39,211 bases of DNA from Bacteroidota bacterium (GTDB lineage: Bacteria > Bacteroidota > Bacteroidia > Chitinophagales > Chitinophagaceae), in contig JAUZOA010000047.1 in assembly GCA_030706685.1 (NCBI GenBank), positions 1 through 39,211 on the forward strand, read 5' to 3'. Position numbers and translations under genes: made by a program. Positions 1-7,796 of the stretch are shown piece by piece. The notes beneath the pieces are model-generated. The model was not told the DNA's origin, did not search any database, and was given only the letters and a program-made list of their open reading frames with translations. Each line of letters opens with the position of its first letter. Positions within the stretch are counted from its first letter, which is position 1.

Positions 1-1436
1 TGTTTGAAAAGCTCCTGGGCTTTGTCTTTATTACCGGCAGCTTCATTAGCCATGGCTTGCCAATATTTGGTATAGATGGTGGTGGGATTGGCTTTTTCAA
101 AATGACTGATCGCGTCTGTGTACTTCTTTTCTTTCATACTAATGTAGCCGAGAGCCATTTCGTAATCCTGCAGTTTTGTAGGGCTCTTTACCGGTTCCAG
201 CGTAGTTTTCATTTCCTCTGCTTTTGCTTTGGCATCATCCAGTTTTCCTTCGACGGCACTGGCCAGCGACCACCAATATGAAAGACTCGCTTTCTGTATG
301 GCCTGTTCCGGCGCCCCCACTTCAGCGGCCACCTGGTCGGAAGGGCCCTGCATCATAGCAATTATTTCTTTCAGGCGCGCTGCATCGCCGTAATGAAAAC
401 AGGTCATGGCACAGGAATACAGGTAATTTAATTTATCGCTGGAGATCTTGCTTGGTGAAGCGCCGGACGCGTCAACCTTTGCCGCGGCATCCATGAAACT
501 CTTCAACGCCGCATTGTGATCACCGGCGTACAAATAAGTATTGCCTATATCCAGCATGGCCCCAAGATTATTATTGTCATGTTCAGCGGCTTCCATATAA
601 TCATTCCTTGCTTCGTCATATTTACCGAGGAAGCTATTGATATGCCCTTTTTTATAATAAGAATTGGGCTCATCGGGATTAAGTTCAATCGCTTTCATAT
701 ACGCGGCTCTTGCTTTCTCCAAATCATCCTGTGCCCGGTAGCAATCACCCAGCGCTATTTGCGCGTTGGGGTTTTTAGGGGTCAGTTCCACTACTTTGAG
801 CGCGTTCTCTTCAGCTTTTTTAAAATCCCTGGGCTCGCTGAACAGGTAAGAAATTCCCAGAGAGTTATACCCGCCAATCCATTTGGGATCCAGTTCAATC
901 GCTTTTTTAAAAGCCGCTCTTTCTTTATCCGTTTGGTTCGCGGCCTGGTAAGTGAACCCAAGATCTACTTGCGCGCGGGCAGCAGCCGGGTAAGCCGCAA
1001 CTATCTTTTGAGCCGTTTCCAATCTTTTATTCCAGTCGTTGGTCACAAATGTATTCTGAAGATCATAATATAATTTCTCCCATTCGCTGGCGCCTTCGAG
1101 ATGCGCTTTTGCCTTTGCCAGGTCGTCCATGAATTCTTTTGGTGATGTTCCAAGACCAGTCCTGTACAAATAAGCGACGGCAAGATTGGAGTCGATTTCA
1201 ATGGCTTTGGTAAACATTTCCTTTGCTTTCGATGTGCTGCCTTCATCCAGCAAAGCCAGCCCCTGCTGAAAAGCGGCTTTGGCCTTATCGGATTTTGAGG
1301 TAACAGGAATATCGGTGGTAACCTGTATGCCCGCTGTTTTTTCATGGCTTTTGCAGGCAACAAAGGAGAAAATAGCCACCAGCGTAAAAATGAGAGCCAG
1401 CAACACAATCATTAAAAGACTCTGTGTTCTTTTCAT
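1..1436 (-). CDS. TPR-repeat lipoprotein, 3' end cut by window edge
   Basis: I read this frame by hand on the minus strand: it opens with ATG at 1436-1434 and stays open for about 478 codons to the window edge. The N-terminus (MKRTQSLLMIV...) is a hydrophobic signal with lipobox FVAC, lipidated Cys at residue 28. The mature part is a chain of helical 34-residue-type repeats with TPR signatures such as 'KAFEKAIELDPKW' style segments (for example AAFKKAIELDPKWIGGYNSL and AYMKAIELNPDEPNSYYKKG). TPR arrays are protein-interaction scaffolds; nothing indicates the partner. It would sit on the periplasmic or outer leaflet side of a membrane. No catalytic domain is visible in the part present. The gene is isolated from the next one (ends at 1608) by a 170-base gap with a small hairpin. 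A different-frame reading at 1043-1408 is a shadow of this gene. Confidence 0.85.
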   Translation of the reverse strand, partial: MKRTQSLLMIVLLALIFTLVAIFSFVACKSHEKTAGIQVTTDIPVTSKSDKAKAAFQQGLALLDEGSTSKAKEMFTKAIEIDSNLAVAYLYRTGLGTSPKEFMDDLAKAKAHLEGASEWEKLYYDLQNTFVTNDWNKRLETAQKIVAAYPAAARAQVDLGFTYQAANQTDKERAAFKKAIELDPKWIGGYNSLGISYLFSEPRDFKKAEENALKVVELTPKNPNAQIALGDCYRAQDDLEKARAAYMKAIELNPDEPNSYYKKGHINSFLGKYDEARNDYMEAAEHDNNNLGAMLDIGNTYLYAGDHNAALKSFMDAAAKVDASGASPSKISSDKLNYLYSCAMTCFHYGDAARLKEIIAMMQGPSDQVAAEVGAPEQAIQKASLSYWWSLASAVEGKLDDAKAKAEEMKTTLEPVKSPTKLQDYEMALGYISMKEKKYTDAISHFEKANPTTIYTKYWQAMANEAAGNKDKAQELFK

Positions 1437-1481
1437 TTTTTTAAATTTAAACAGTTAAATAATTATTGAAGGGGCGGGTTT

Positions 1482-1501
1482 GCATGACCGATTGGTCATG
1501 C
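1482..1501. repeat. Perfect 8-bp hairpin upstream of TPR gene
   Basis: GCATGACC and GGTCATGC form a perfect inverted repeat with a 4-base loop. It lies 46 bases upstream of the TPR start and downstream of the YcxB-like gene. No T-run follows on the minus strand, so it is as likely an operator or small hairpin as a terminator for the upstream gene. Confidence 0.4.
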
Positions 1502-1607
1502 CGGCGTTTTAATAGAGGGGGGTAAAGTCTTCTAAGTAAAAGAAAAGGTACGGAAATAAGCGGGATATAAAGAAATTTTGATTGATGAGGGTATGCTTAT
1601 CCATTCT

Positions 1608-2126
1608 TCAGGGAAAGAGGCCGATATGCTCCCTGATAAGGATCCTGAAGTTTTCAAGCTCCCCCTCATTTTTAAATGCTCTCTTTGGAATAATATGAGC
1701 GTCATTCAATGTTACATAAAGCAATAAAAAGGATTTTGTCTCTCTCCATTTGATAAAATAACGCCATGGGGTGGTCATATTCAATCCTTTTCCTGCTTTT
1801 GCCATTCCCCAGTGAGTAAAATGGTATGTCAGATTTTTAAAAAACTGTGGTTTTAACTGATAAATCAGCAGGGAACCCAGCAGGCCAAAAACTAAGAAGA
1901 AAAGAGCCGGAAAGAGAGGTAAAAACAGGATGGGCAGAATCACCCTATACCATTCGTATTCATGTTTGTGCGGCGATATAAGATTGAGTAAGGCCGAAAC
2001 GCCACCTAAAATAAATATAAACAGGAATAATCTTTTGATAGTCTTCATGCGGATGCCCAGGAATAACATTGCCTTGAAATACTCCCGGTAACTCAGGCTA
2101 TAATTGATTGAAAAAGTAATATCCAT
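1608..2126 (-). CDS. YcxB-like membrane protein
   Basis: A 172-residue protein with two clear membrane segments: one near residues 32-48 and a longer one near 62-90 (ILPILFLPLFPALFFLVFGLLG). It is followed by a soluble C-terminal part (TPWRYFIKWRETKSFLLLYVTLNDAHIIPKRAF). That layout, with a Trp/Lys-rich strand leading into an 'IPKRAF' strand, is characteristic of the YcxB-like domain family, whose biochemical role is unknown. The start is the ATG at 2126; a second Met sits at residue 19 but the first keeps the amphipathic N-terminus typical of the family. It stands alone between sucC and the TPR gene, on the same strand as both. Family assignment is by pattern and is moderately secure; function is not inferred. 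Confidence 0.75.
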   Translation of the reverse strand: MDITFSINYSLSYREYFKAMLFLGIRMKTIKRLFLFIFILGGVSALLNLISPHKHEYEWYRVILPILFLPLFPALFFLVFGLLGSLLIYQLKPQFFKNLTYHFTHWGMAKAGKGLNMTTPWRYFIKWRETKSFLLLYVTLNDAHIIPKRAFKNEGELENFRILIREHIGLFP

Positions 2127-2215
2127 CGGGAAATCATAAAATGTCTTATGCCGGACGGTGAAAGTAAAGCCTGGCCCGGCATTTCGTGCTCCGTATTCCT
2201 TATTTCGGTTTGATA

Positions 2216-3427
2216 TTACGCTACCGCTTTTTTCACCAGTTCCGCGGCTTCACTCAACAGGATAGCTGATTGCACTTTCAAACCGCTTTCATCAATCAGT
2301 TTCTTTGCTTCTGTTGCATTGGTGCCCTGCAGGCGGACAATGATGGGGATTTTTATATTGCCGAGATTTTTATAAGCATCAATGACACCCTGCGCTACAC
2401 GATCGCAACGAACAATACCACCGAAGATATTAATGAGAATAGCTTTTACTGCGGGATCCTTCAGGATGATCTTGAAACCGGCTTCCACTGTCTGTGCATT
2501 GGCAGTACCGCCTACATCGAGAAAATTGGCCGGTTCACCGCCGCTGAGTTTGATCATATCCATTGTGGCCATGGCAAGACCCGCGCCATTTACCATGCAA
2601 CCCACATTGCCATCCAGTTTCACAAAATTCAGGTTGTATTTACCGGCTTCTACTTCTGTCGGGTCTTCTTCGGTTATGTCCCTGAGGGATGTAAGATCGG
2701 CATGACGGACCAACGCATTATCATCCAGGTTCATTTTGCAATCCACCGCTACGATCTTGTCATCTGCCGCTTTGAAAAGAGGATTTATTTCCAGCATCGA
2801 GCAATCCAATCCTACATAGGCATTATATAAATTGGTAACAAACCGGGTGCAATTCTTAAACGCTTCGCCGCTCAGGCCAAGATTGAAAGCGATCTTCCTG
2901 GCCTGGAACCCCTGCAAGCCGCCGGATGGGTGCACCCATTCTTTAAATATTTTTTCAGGAGTATGATGGGCTACCTCTTCAATATTCATTCCTCCTTCGG
3001 TGCTATACATGATCACATTCTGTCCTTTGCTGCGATCAAGAAGAATAGATAAGTAAAATTCTTTTCTCTGCCCCGGGCCATCGTAATACATATCCTGGGC
3101 CACTAATATTTTATTGACTACTTTGCCGGCCGGTCCTGTTTGAAGTGTGACCAGGGTACCACCCAGCAATTTCTTGGCGATGTCAATGACGTCATCGAGG
3201 TTCTTGCCTACTTTCACGCCATTGATCCCTGTCTCTTTCACGATTCCTTTTCCCCGCCCGCCGGCATGTATTTGCGCTTTTACTACTGCGAAGTTGCTGC
3301 CATAAAGTGTCTTGATCTGGCGGTAGGCTTCTTCAGCTTCGTGTACGGTTCCGCAGGCAAAGCCTTCCTGTACGGTTACATTATATTTTTTTAGTAATTC
3401 CTTGGCCTGGTATTCGTGAAGGTTCAT
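2216..3427 (-). CDS. sucC: Succinyl-CoA synthetase (ADP-forming) beta subunit
   Basis: The protein is 403 residues, close to the family norm of about 390-405. It begins MNLHEYQAKELLKKY, the standard SucC start. The ATP-grasp fold is marked by KAQIHAGGRGKG at residues 50-61 (nucleotide-binding Gly loop), by LEINPL and the VDCKMNLDDNA segment (Mg2+-binding region), and by the C-terminal succinyl-phosphate/CoA-side motif FGGIVRCD. It catalyses succinyl-CoA + ADP + Pi to succinate + CoA + ATP in the TCA cycle, together with the alpha subunit SucD. No sucD is adjacent here, which is common in Bacteroidota. A near-consensus -7 box (TATCTTCG on the minus strand, 3450-3443) lies about 15 bases upstream of the ATG. 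Assignment is firm. Confidence 0.97.
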   Translation of the reverse strand: MNLHEYQAKELLKKYNVTVQEGFACGTVHEAEEAYRQIKTLYGSNFAVVKAQIHAGGRGKGIVKETGINGVKVGKNLDDVIDIAKKLLGGTLVTLQTGPAGKVVNKILVAQDMYYDGPGQRKEFYLSILLDRSKGQNVIMYSTEGGMNIEEVAHHTPEKIFKEWVHPSGGLQGFQARKIAFNLGLSGEAFKNCTRFVTNLYNAYVGLDCSMLEINPLFKAADDKIVAVDCKMNLDDNALVRHADLTSLRDITEEDPTEVEAGKYNLNFVKLDGNVGCMVNGAGLAMATMDMIKLSGGEPANFLDVGGTANAQTVEAGFKIILKDPAVKAILINIFGGIVRCDRVAQGVIDAYKNLGNIKIPIIVRLQGTNATEAKKLIDESGLKVQSAILLSEAAELVKKAVA

Positions 3428-3598
3428 ACAAAAAATTTGCGGCGAAGATAATGAAACTGTTTATAGGGTCTCACCCCAACGATATACTTTATTATAGAAG
3501 ATTTCACACCTCCCTCTTCAAAAGGAGAGAGGATGAAACCTCTTTAATATTTCTAAGATGATTGAATAAGGTTTGTCAGTGAAGATGTATCTTTCATT

Positions 3599-4405
3599 AT
3601 GCAACGCTTGTTTATTGTTTTTTACTTCATTCTTTTGTCCTGCCAGGCGACGAAGAAAATGCATTGGCCGGAGAGAAGCTCAGCGCTTACCGGTAACGAA
3701 TTTTATCACCAGGCATTTGCCATGAAATGGAAGGAGCGGGATTCTTTTGCTGTAAAAGAGATACTGGCGGGCAATGTTCCCGGGTTTCTGAAAAAATTTG
3801 TTGCTGTACATGTTTCAGCAGTGGATTCATCAACAGGCAAACTAATTGAGGCGACCTATTATGCAGCGCCGGATTATCTCAGCATTGGCAGCGATAAGGA
3901 CTGGGCAAGGATCAATATTACCCCGATGGCGGCGCAAAGGATCGCGGACAGCTTCCATTGTTTTTTGCCTACCCCGAAAATGGTAGATGATATTTATAAA
4001 GCGGCCAAACTGAAATTGGAGCCGGTTCCTTTATATGCTTTTCGCGACAGTACACCTGTCATGTGGCATCATCATCTTATCGTAGAAGGGCAGCGGAAAG
4101 GAAGAAAAGGTTTGATCGCCGGTATTCAAAAAGATGTGGTCATCAGCGGGAAAATAACCAGAGACCCCAGGCCGGATCGGGTGGCAATCTATGGCTGGCA
4201 TAAATTGGATGGGACTCCTATTCAGCCTTTGTATACAGGGCATATTAACTGGTGGGTGGATTACAGCCAGGGTATTCGTTTGATATATCAAAAAATAAAG
4301 GTCAATGGAAAATGGATGGACTATACGGACGTGTTGAAAGACCCTGTTTTGCAACGATTGATCTGCAACGAAGAGTTCTGTGACTTTTATAGATACAACT
4401 ATTAG
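3599..4405 (+). CDS. Secreted lipoprotein of unknown function
   Basis: The protein is 268 residues. It starts MQRLFIVFYFILLSCQ, a short signal with lipobox LLSC (lipid Cys at residue 15), so it should be an exported lipoprotein. The mature domain is mixed alpha/beta with several aromatic and charged clusters (MWHHHLIVEGQRKGRKG; TGHINWWVDYSQGIRLIY) and ends in a Cys/Tyr-rich tail (LICNEEFCDFYRYNY). I do not recognise the family. The HHH triplet and the WW/DYSQGIR segment could be active-site or ligand features, but there is no diagnostic motif. The gene is monocistronic-looking: it is divergent from sucC and separated from the nucleoside phosphorylase by an inverted repeat and a TTC microsatellite. 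The start choice rests on the lipobox position. Confidence 0.8.
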   Translation: MQRLFIVFYFILLSCQATKKMHWPERSSALTGNEFYHQAFAMKWKERDSFAVKEILAGNVPGFLKKFVAVHVSAVDSSTGKLIEATYYAAPDYLSIGSDKDWARINITPMAAQRIADSFHCFLPTPKMVDDIYKAAKLKLEPVPLYAFRDSTPVMWHHHLIVEGQRKGRKGLIAGIQKDVVISGKITRDPRPDRVAIYGWHKLDGTPIQPLYTGHINWWVDYSQGIRLIYQKIKVNGKWMDYTDVLKDPVLQRLICNEEFCDFYRYNY

Positions 4406-4419
4406 GATGTAGGATGTTA

Positions 4420-4490
4420 GATGTACGATGTACGCCTCTCCGAAATCAGAATCATTTTTCAATCTTTAAGACTGGCGTACATCGTACATC
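4420..4490. repeat. Perfect 17-bp inverted repeat (intergenic)
   Basis: GATGTACGATGTACGCC at 4420-4436 is the exact reverse complement of GGCGTACATCGTACATC at 4474-4490, with 37 bases between the arms. The left arm is preceded by overlapping GATGTA-type words (aggatgtaggatgttag). It lies just after the stop of the lipoprotein gene and could act as a terminator-like hairpin or be a dispersed intergenic repeat. Confidence 0.6.
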
Positions 4491-4498
4491 CCATTTGA

Positions 4499-4516
4499 TT
4501 CTTCTTCTTCTTCTTC
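4499..4516. repeat. TTC trinucleotide microsatellite
   Basis: Six consecutive TTC units lie directly upstream of the nucleoside phosphorylase promoter region. Simple repeats near a -33 region can vary in length and change promoter spacing; nothing here shows that it does. Confidence 0.6.
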
Positions 4517-4532
4517 TTTACCCAAATTTCTG

Positions 4533-4540
4533 TACGTTTG
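4533..4540 (+). promoter_or_regulatory. Candidate Bacteroidota -7 box for nucleoside phosphorylase
   Basis: TACGTTTG matches TAnnTTTG exactly and ends 19 bases before the ATG at 4560. The -33 element (TTTG) at the expected distance is not convincing, since that position falls in the TTC repeat. Confidence 0.5.
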
Positions 4541-4559
4541 CCGTCTTATTTTATTTAGT

Positions 4560-5387
4560 ATGAGCAGTAAGAAAGTATTGAAGGAGCTTAACGAAGCGGT
4601 AAAATTTTTACAAAAGCAATATAAGCATACGCCACAAGTGGGTATTGTCCTTGGCAGTGGCCTGAGCAGTTTTACAGATGAGATTGAAATAGAAAAAGAA
4701 GTGGCGTATGAAGATATTCCTCATTTTCCTGTTTCCACGGTGGAAGGTCATAAAAGCAAGATGATCTTTGGCAAGCTGGGTGGCAAAAGGGTGGTAGCTA
4801 TGGCCGGGCGGTTCCATTTTTATGAAGGGTATGAGGTGGAGGAAGTGGTATTTCCTATCCGGGTAATGAAGCTGCTGGGAATTGAAACAATTTTGCTGTC
4901 CAATGCCGCGGGCAGTGTCAATCCTTCGTACAAGGTAGGCGACCTCATGATCATTAATGATCATATCAGTTTATTTACACCCAATCCACTGGTCGGAAAG
5001 AATATGGCGGAGCTGGGCCCGCGGTTTCCCGATATGAGCGAGCCTTATAAGCAACACCTTATTCAAAAAGCGAAGACGATCGCCATCAATAATAATTATG
5101 ATTTAAAGGAAGGCGTATACCTGGCCGTTACGGGCCCGACATTTGAAACAAGAGCGGAATACAAAATGATCCTTACTTTGGGCGCCGATGTAGTAGGCAT
5201 GAGCACGGTGCAGGAAGCTATTGTTGCCAATCATATGGGTTTGGATGTATTCGCCATGAGTGTGGTGACGGATATTGGTATCCGGGAGGATCACAATATT
5301 ATTACACATGAAGAAGTACTGGAAGCTGCCAAGCATGCTGAGCCCAGGCTGGCTTTCATTTTTAAGGAACTGATAGCAGCTATTTAA
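4560..5387 (+). CDS. punA: Purine nucleoside phosphorylase, trimeric type
   Basis: The protein is 275 residues, typical of the trimeric (human PNP/MTAP-type) family. The phosphate-binding loop GSGLS is at residues 32-36. It is followed by EGHKSK, the AGRFHFYEGY phosphate/ribose segment, SNAAGSVNPSYKVGDLMIINDHI, TGPTFETRAEYK, and GADVVGMSTVQEAIVA, which carries the conserved Met of the nucleoside site. It carries out phosphorolysis of inosine/guanosine to the free base plus ribose-1-phosphate in cytosolic purine salvage. It stands alone with its own -7 box. Specificity for guanine-type purines is the family norm for this trimeric class. The assignment is firm; the exact gene name (punA versus a deoD-like label) is conventional. 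Confidence 0.95.
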   Translation: MSSKKVLKELNEAVKFLQKQYKHTPQVGIVLGSGLSSFTDEIEIEKEVAYEDIPHFPVSTVEGHKSKMIFGKLGGKRVVAMAGRFHFYEGYEVEEVVFPIRVMKLLGIETILLSNAAGSVNPSYKVGDLMIINDHISLFTPNPLVGKNMAELGPRFPDMSEPYKQHLIQKAKTIAINNNYDLKEGVYLAVTGPTFETRAEYKMILTLGADVVGMSTVQEAIVANHMGLDVFAMSVVTDIGIREDHNIITHEEVLEAAKHAEPRLAFIFKELIAAI

Positions 5388-5419
5388 CAATTCTGATATC
5401 GCATTGTATTTTTGCAGGA

Positions 5420-5464
5420 CTAATTTTGAACGCTAATTTGAACGTGAATTGGGACGCGAATTTT
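5420..5464 (+). repeat. Degenerate ~12-base direct repeats in porin leader
   Basis: Successive units CTAATTTTGAACG, CTAATTTGAACG, TGAATTGGGACG and CGAATTTT run head to tail with a period of 12-13 bases. The first contains an exact TAnnTTTG box. They may be iterated promoter elements or regulator half-sites. Confidence 0.5.
5421..5428 (+). promoter_or_regulatory. Candidate -7 box for the porin gene
   Basis: TAATTTTG is an exact TAnnTTTG match in the first of the degenerate repeats, about 100 bases upstream of the predicted signal peptide. No clear TTTG is found at -33. Confidence 0.45.
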
Positions 5465-5533
5465 AAAAAAGGACAGCGGAGATGGTAATGATGATTTTAA
5501 ACCCTAAACCTTTCAATCATTAATTTCTTTACC

Positions 5534-7558
5534 CTGGCGAATAAGTTTACATACCTCTTACTGATCTGCTTTTTCTTTTTTTCGGTGAATGCATTTTCGC
5601 AAAGAGGCATCCAGGGAATTAAGGACAAGCTTTCGGGCTTCTCTACTATCCGGAGTGGTTCTGGTGCTAAGGGAGGCGACAGCCTCAAACGAAGAGACAA
5701 GAATGAAGACTCCATTACAATACGGTTTCGCTATCTCGATTCTACCCGTAATTACTTATTGGACTCTTCTGTTACCGATTTCACACGCCGGTTCCCGATA
5801 CCGGCTACCAATATTTATTTAGGTAATACAGGTACCGCATCAAAGTCAATATTATTTTCCCCGATTTTAAAGCCGGGCTGGGATCCCGGCTTTCATGCTT
5901 TTGATGTCTATAAATGGTCGCTGGAAAAAGTGAGGTTCTTTAGTACTACCCGCCCCTATTCAGAATTGAATTACCAGTTGGCCAGCAAGGCCGAGCAGCT
6001 TATCGAGGTACTGCATACGCAAAACGTCAAGCCCAATTGGAATTTTTTGTTTCAATACCGGCTCATCAATGCCCCGGGTTCTTTTCAAAATCAAAAAACG
6101 AATCACAATAATTATCTCGTCACCTCCCGGTTTCAGTCGGTAAACCAGCGGTATAACAATTATTTTGTATTGCTTGGAAACAAATTGCAGTCGGGTGAAA
6201 ACGGGGGAATCAAAGATAATTACATCAACGATCCTGATTTCAACGACCGGTTCATTATTCCTACCAAGCTGGGCGGGGCTGCCTCCAGTACAAGGAATTT
6301 CTTCAGCACGGATGTAGGAACCGGCAACCGTTACAATGAATTTACCGTACTGCTCCGGCAACAATACGATTTTGGGAGAAAAGATTCATTGGTTACCGAC
6401 TCTACTGTAATTCCTTTGTTTTATCCCCGTCTCCGGTTTGAGCATACTTTTCAATATGGCAAGTATCAATACGAATACAGGGACTATCTCGGTGACTCCG
6501 CTTATTACCACGACAACTATGCGATTACACTCCTCCCTCCTGGTGATACAGTATTCAGAAAAGATCAATGGAAAGAAATCACCAATGATTTTTCCATCTA
6601 CCAGTTTCCCGACGCAAAGAACCTTCACCAGTTCATTAAGCTGGGGGCAGCCCTGCAAAACCTTTCGCAGCTATTGCCCGTCAAAAAAACCTATTATAAT
6701 GTATATGGCCATGCCGAATACCGTAATAAGACACGCAACCAGAAATGGGACCTTGAGGCGAACGGGAAATTATATTTCGTGGGTTTGAATGCCGGCGATT
6801 ACAATGCCTATGCCAGCCTGCAAAGGTCTACCGGTAAGAAAGTACCCGGTTATGTTCAATTTGGTTTTGAGAATGTAAACAGGACGCCTTCCTTTATTTA
6901 TAATACCAACAGCGACTTTTACCAGGGGCAGCCCGCACTCACGAATTTTAAGAAGGAAAACACCACTCACTTGTCGGCATCTCTTTATCAACCCTCCCTG
7001 AAATTAAGATTGTCGGGTCATTATTATTTAATGACTAACTATACTTATGTCACTCATTATTATCAATTGGAGCAGGATAATTCTCTTTTCAATGTGTTGC
7101 TGATCTCACTTGAAAAAACTATAAAGGTGGGTAAGCATTGGAACTGGCATGCGGATATTTATTTTCAGCAAGTCGTCGGCAATGCCCCGGTCAATCTTCC
7201 TTTGATCTATACCCGTAATCGTTTCGCCTATGAAGGAAATTTAGGTTTCAAGAATCTTGATATAGCCCTGGGTATTGAGGCACGCTATAATACACCCTAT
7301 AAGGCAGATGGCTATTCGCCCGTACTTGGGCAATTCTTCTACCAGGAGGATACCCGCCTCGATAACCCGCTGCCGGATATTACGGCTTATGTTCATTTCC
7401 GGATTCGCCCGTTTAAGGCTTATTTCAGGGTTGAAAATCTCAATACAGCCCGCTCCAATGGCGGTTTTGGGTTTACCAACAATAACTTCGCCGTGCCGGG
7501 TTATCCTTATCCCGGTCTCATTCTAAGACTGGGGGTTTACTGGAGTTTTGTCAATTGA
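5534..7558 (+). CDS. Putative outer membrane porin
   Basis: From the conventional GTG at 5585 this is 657 residues, but that start would cut off the signal peptide. The same frame is open back to a TAA at 5498-5500. It encodes a classic Sec signal from a CTG at 5534 (read as MANKFTYLLL, a Phe-rich core, then SVNAFSQ before the mature RGIQG). ATT at 5519 is another possible start; there is no ATG. The mature protein is rich in alternating Tyr/Phe/Asn strands and ends in RLGVYWSFVN, an aromatic-terminated final beta strand as in BAM-assembled barrels. Length, the PGYPYPGLILRLGVYW ending and overall composition fit the Bacteroidota 'putative porin' family. The substrate is unknown. It is separated from the metal island by about 240 bases and probably has its own promoter. 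Confidence 0.82.
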   Translation: MANKFTYLLLICFFFFSVNAFSQRGIQGIKDKLSGFSTIRSGSGAKGGDSLKRRDKNEDSITIRFRYLDSTRNYLLDSSVTDFTRRFPIPATNIYLGNTGTASKSILFSPILKPGWDPGFHAFDVYKWSLEKVRFFSTTRPYSELNYQLASKAEQLIEVLHTQNVKPNWNFLFQYRLINAPGSFQNQKTNHNNYLVTSRFQSVNQRYNNYFVLLGNKLQSGENGGIKDNYINDPDFNDRFIIPTKLGGAASSTRNFFSTDVGTGNRYNEFTVLLRQQYDFGRKDSLVTDSTVIPLFYPRLRFEHTFQYGKYQYEYRDYLGDSAYYHDNYAITLLPPGDTVFRKDQWKEITNDFSIYQFPDAKNLHQFIKLGAALQNLSQLLPVKKTYYNVYGHAEYRNKTRNQKWDLEANGKLYFVGLNAGDYNAYASLQRSTGKKVPGYVQFGFENVNRTPSFIYNTNSDFYQGQPALTNFKKENTTHLSASLYQPSLKLRLSGHYYLMTNYTYVTHYYQLEQDNSLFNVLLISLEKTIKVGKHWNWHADIYFQQVVGNAPVNLPLIYTRNRFAYEGNLGFKNLDIALGIEARYNTPYKADGYSPVLGQFFYQEDTRLDNPLPDITAYVHFRIRPFKAYFRVENLNTARSNGGFGFTNNNFAVPGYPYPGLILRLGVYWSFVN

Positions 7559-7624
7559 CACATGGGTTTTTACTAAAACATTGCTATTTAACTTTCCGGC
7601 ATTTTAATTTCTTAGGCATTCGAT

Positions 7625-7632
7625 TATCTTTG
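7625..7632 (+). promoter_or_regulatory. Candidate promoter of the copper cluster
   Basis: TATCTTTG is an exact TAnnTTTG match, 165 bases upstream of the first HMA gene. That gives a long leader (roughly 7638-7796), which contains the 10-base direct repeats at 7755-7776 and a 53-codon open frame from the ATG at 7641. Confidence 0.45.
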
Positions 7633-7754
7633 TTAAGGGTAATGAATAAGATAATCGCTTCAATTACACTTCTTTGTTACCCAACAGTAATAAAAAGCAA
7701 ATCGTTGCAGCAGGAAGGAAGTGAAAATGGTCTCCTGGTAATTAAGAAAGAAAG

Positions 7755-7776
7755 GACTTGTTCAAAGACTTGTTCA
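7755..7776 (+). repeat. Tandem 10-base direct repeat in leader
   Basis: GACTTGTTCA occurs at 7755-7764 and again at 7767-7776, a 12-base period, ending 20 bases before the HMA gene start. Direct repeats are the usual layout of AraC-family sites, and an AraC-type regulator is encoded in the same cluster, but a regulator site this far downstream of the proposed promoter would be unusual. Confidence 0.35.
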
Positions 7777-7796
7777 TTAACGGCAAACCATATGAT

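Noticed and set aside
516-1073. 185-codon plus-strand frame antisense to the TPR gene
   Set aside because: It lies fully antisense to a well-supported gene and shows no family features.
1043-1408. 121-codon minus-strand frame over the TPR gene
   Set aside because: It is a different frame of the same strand as the TPR lipoprotein, which is open for the full 1436 bases with recognisable repeats; this frame has no domain and odd composition.
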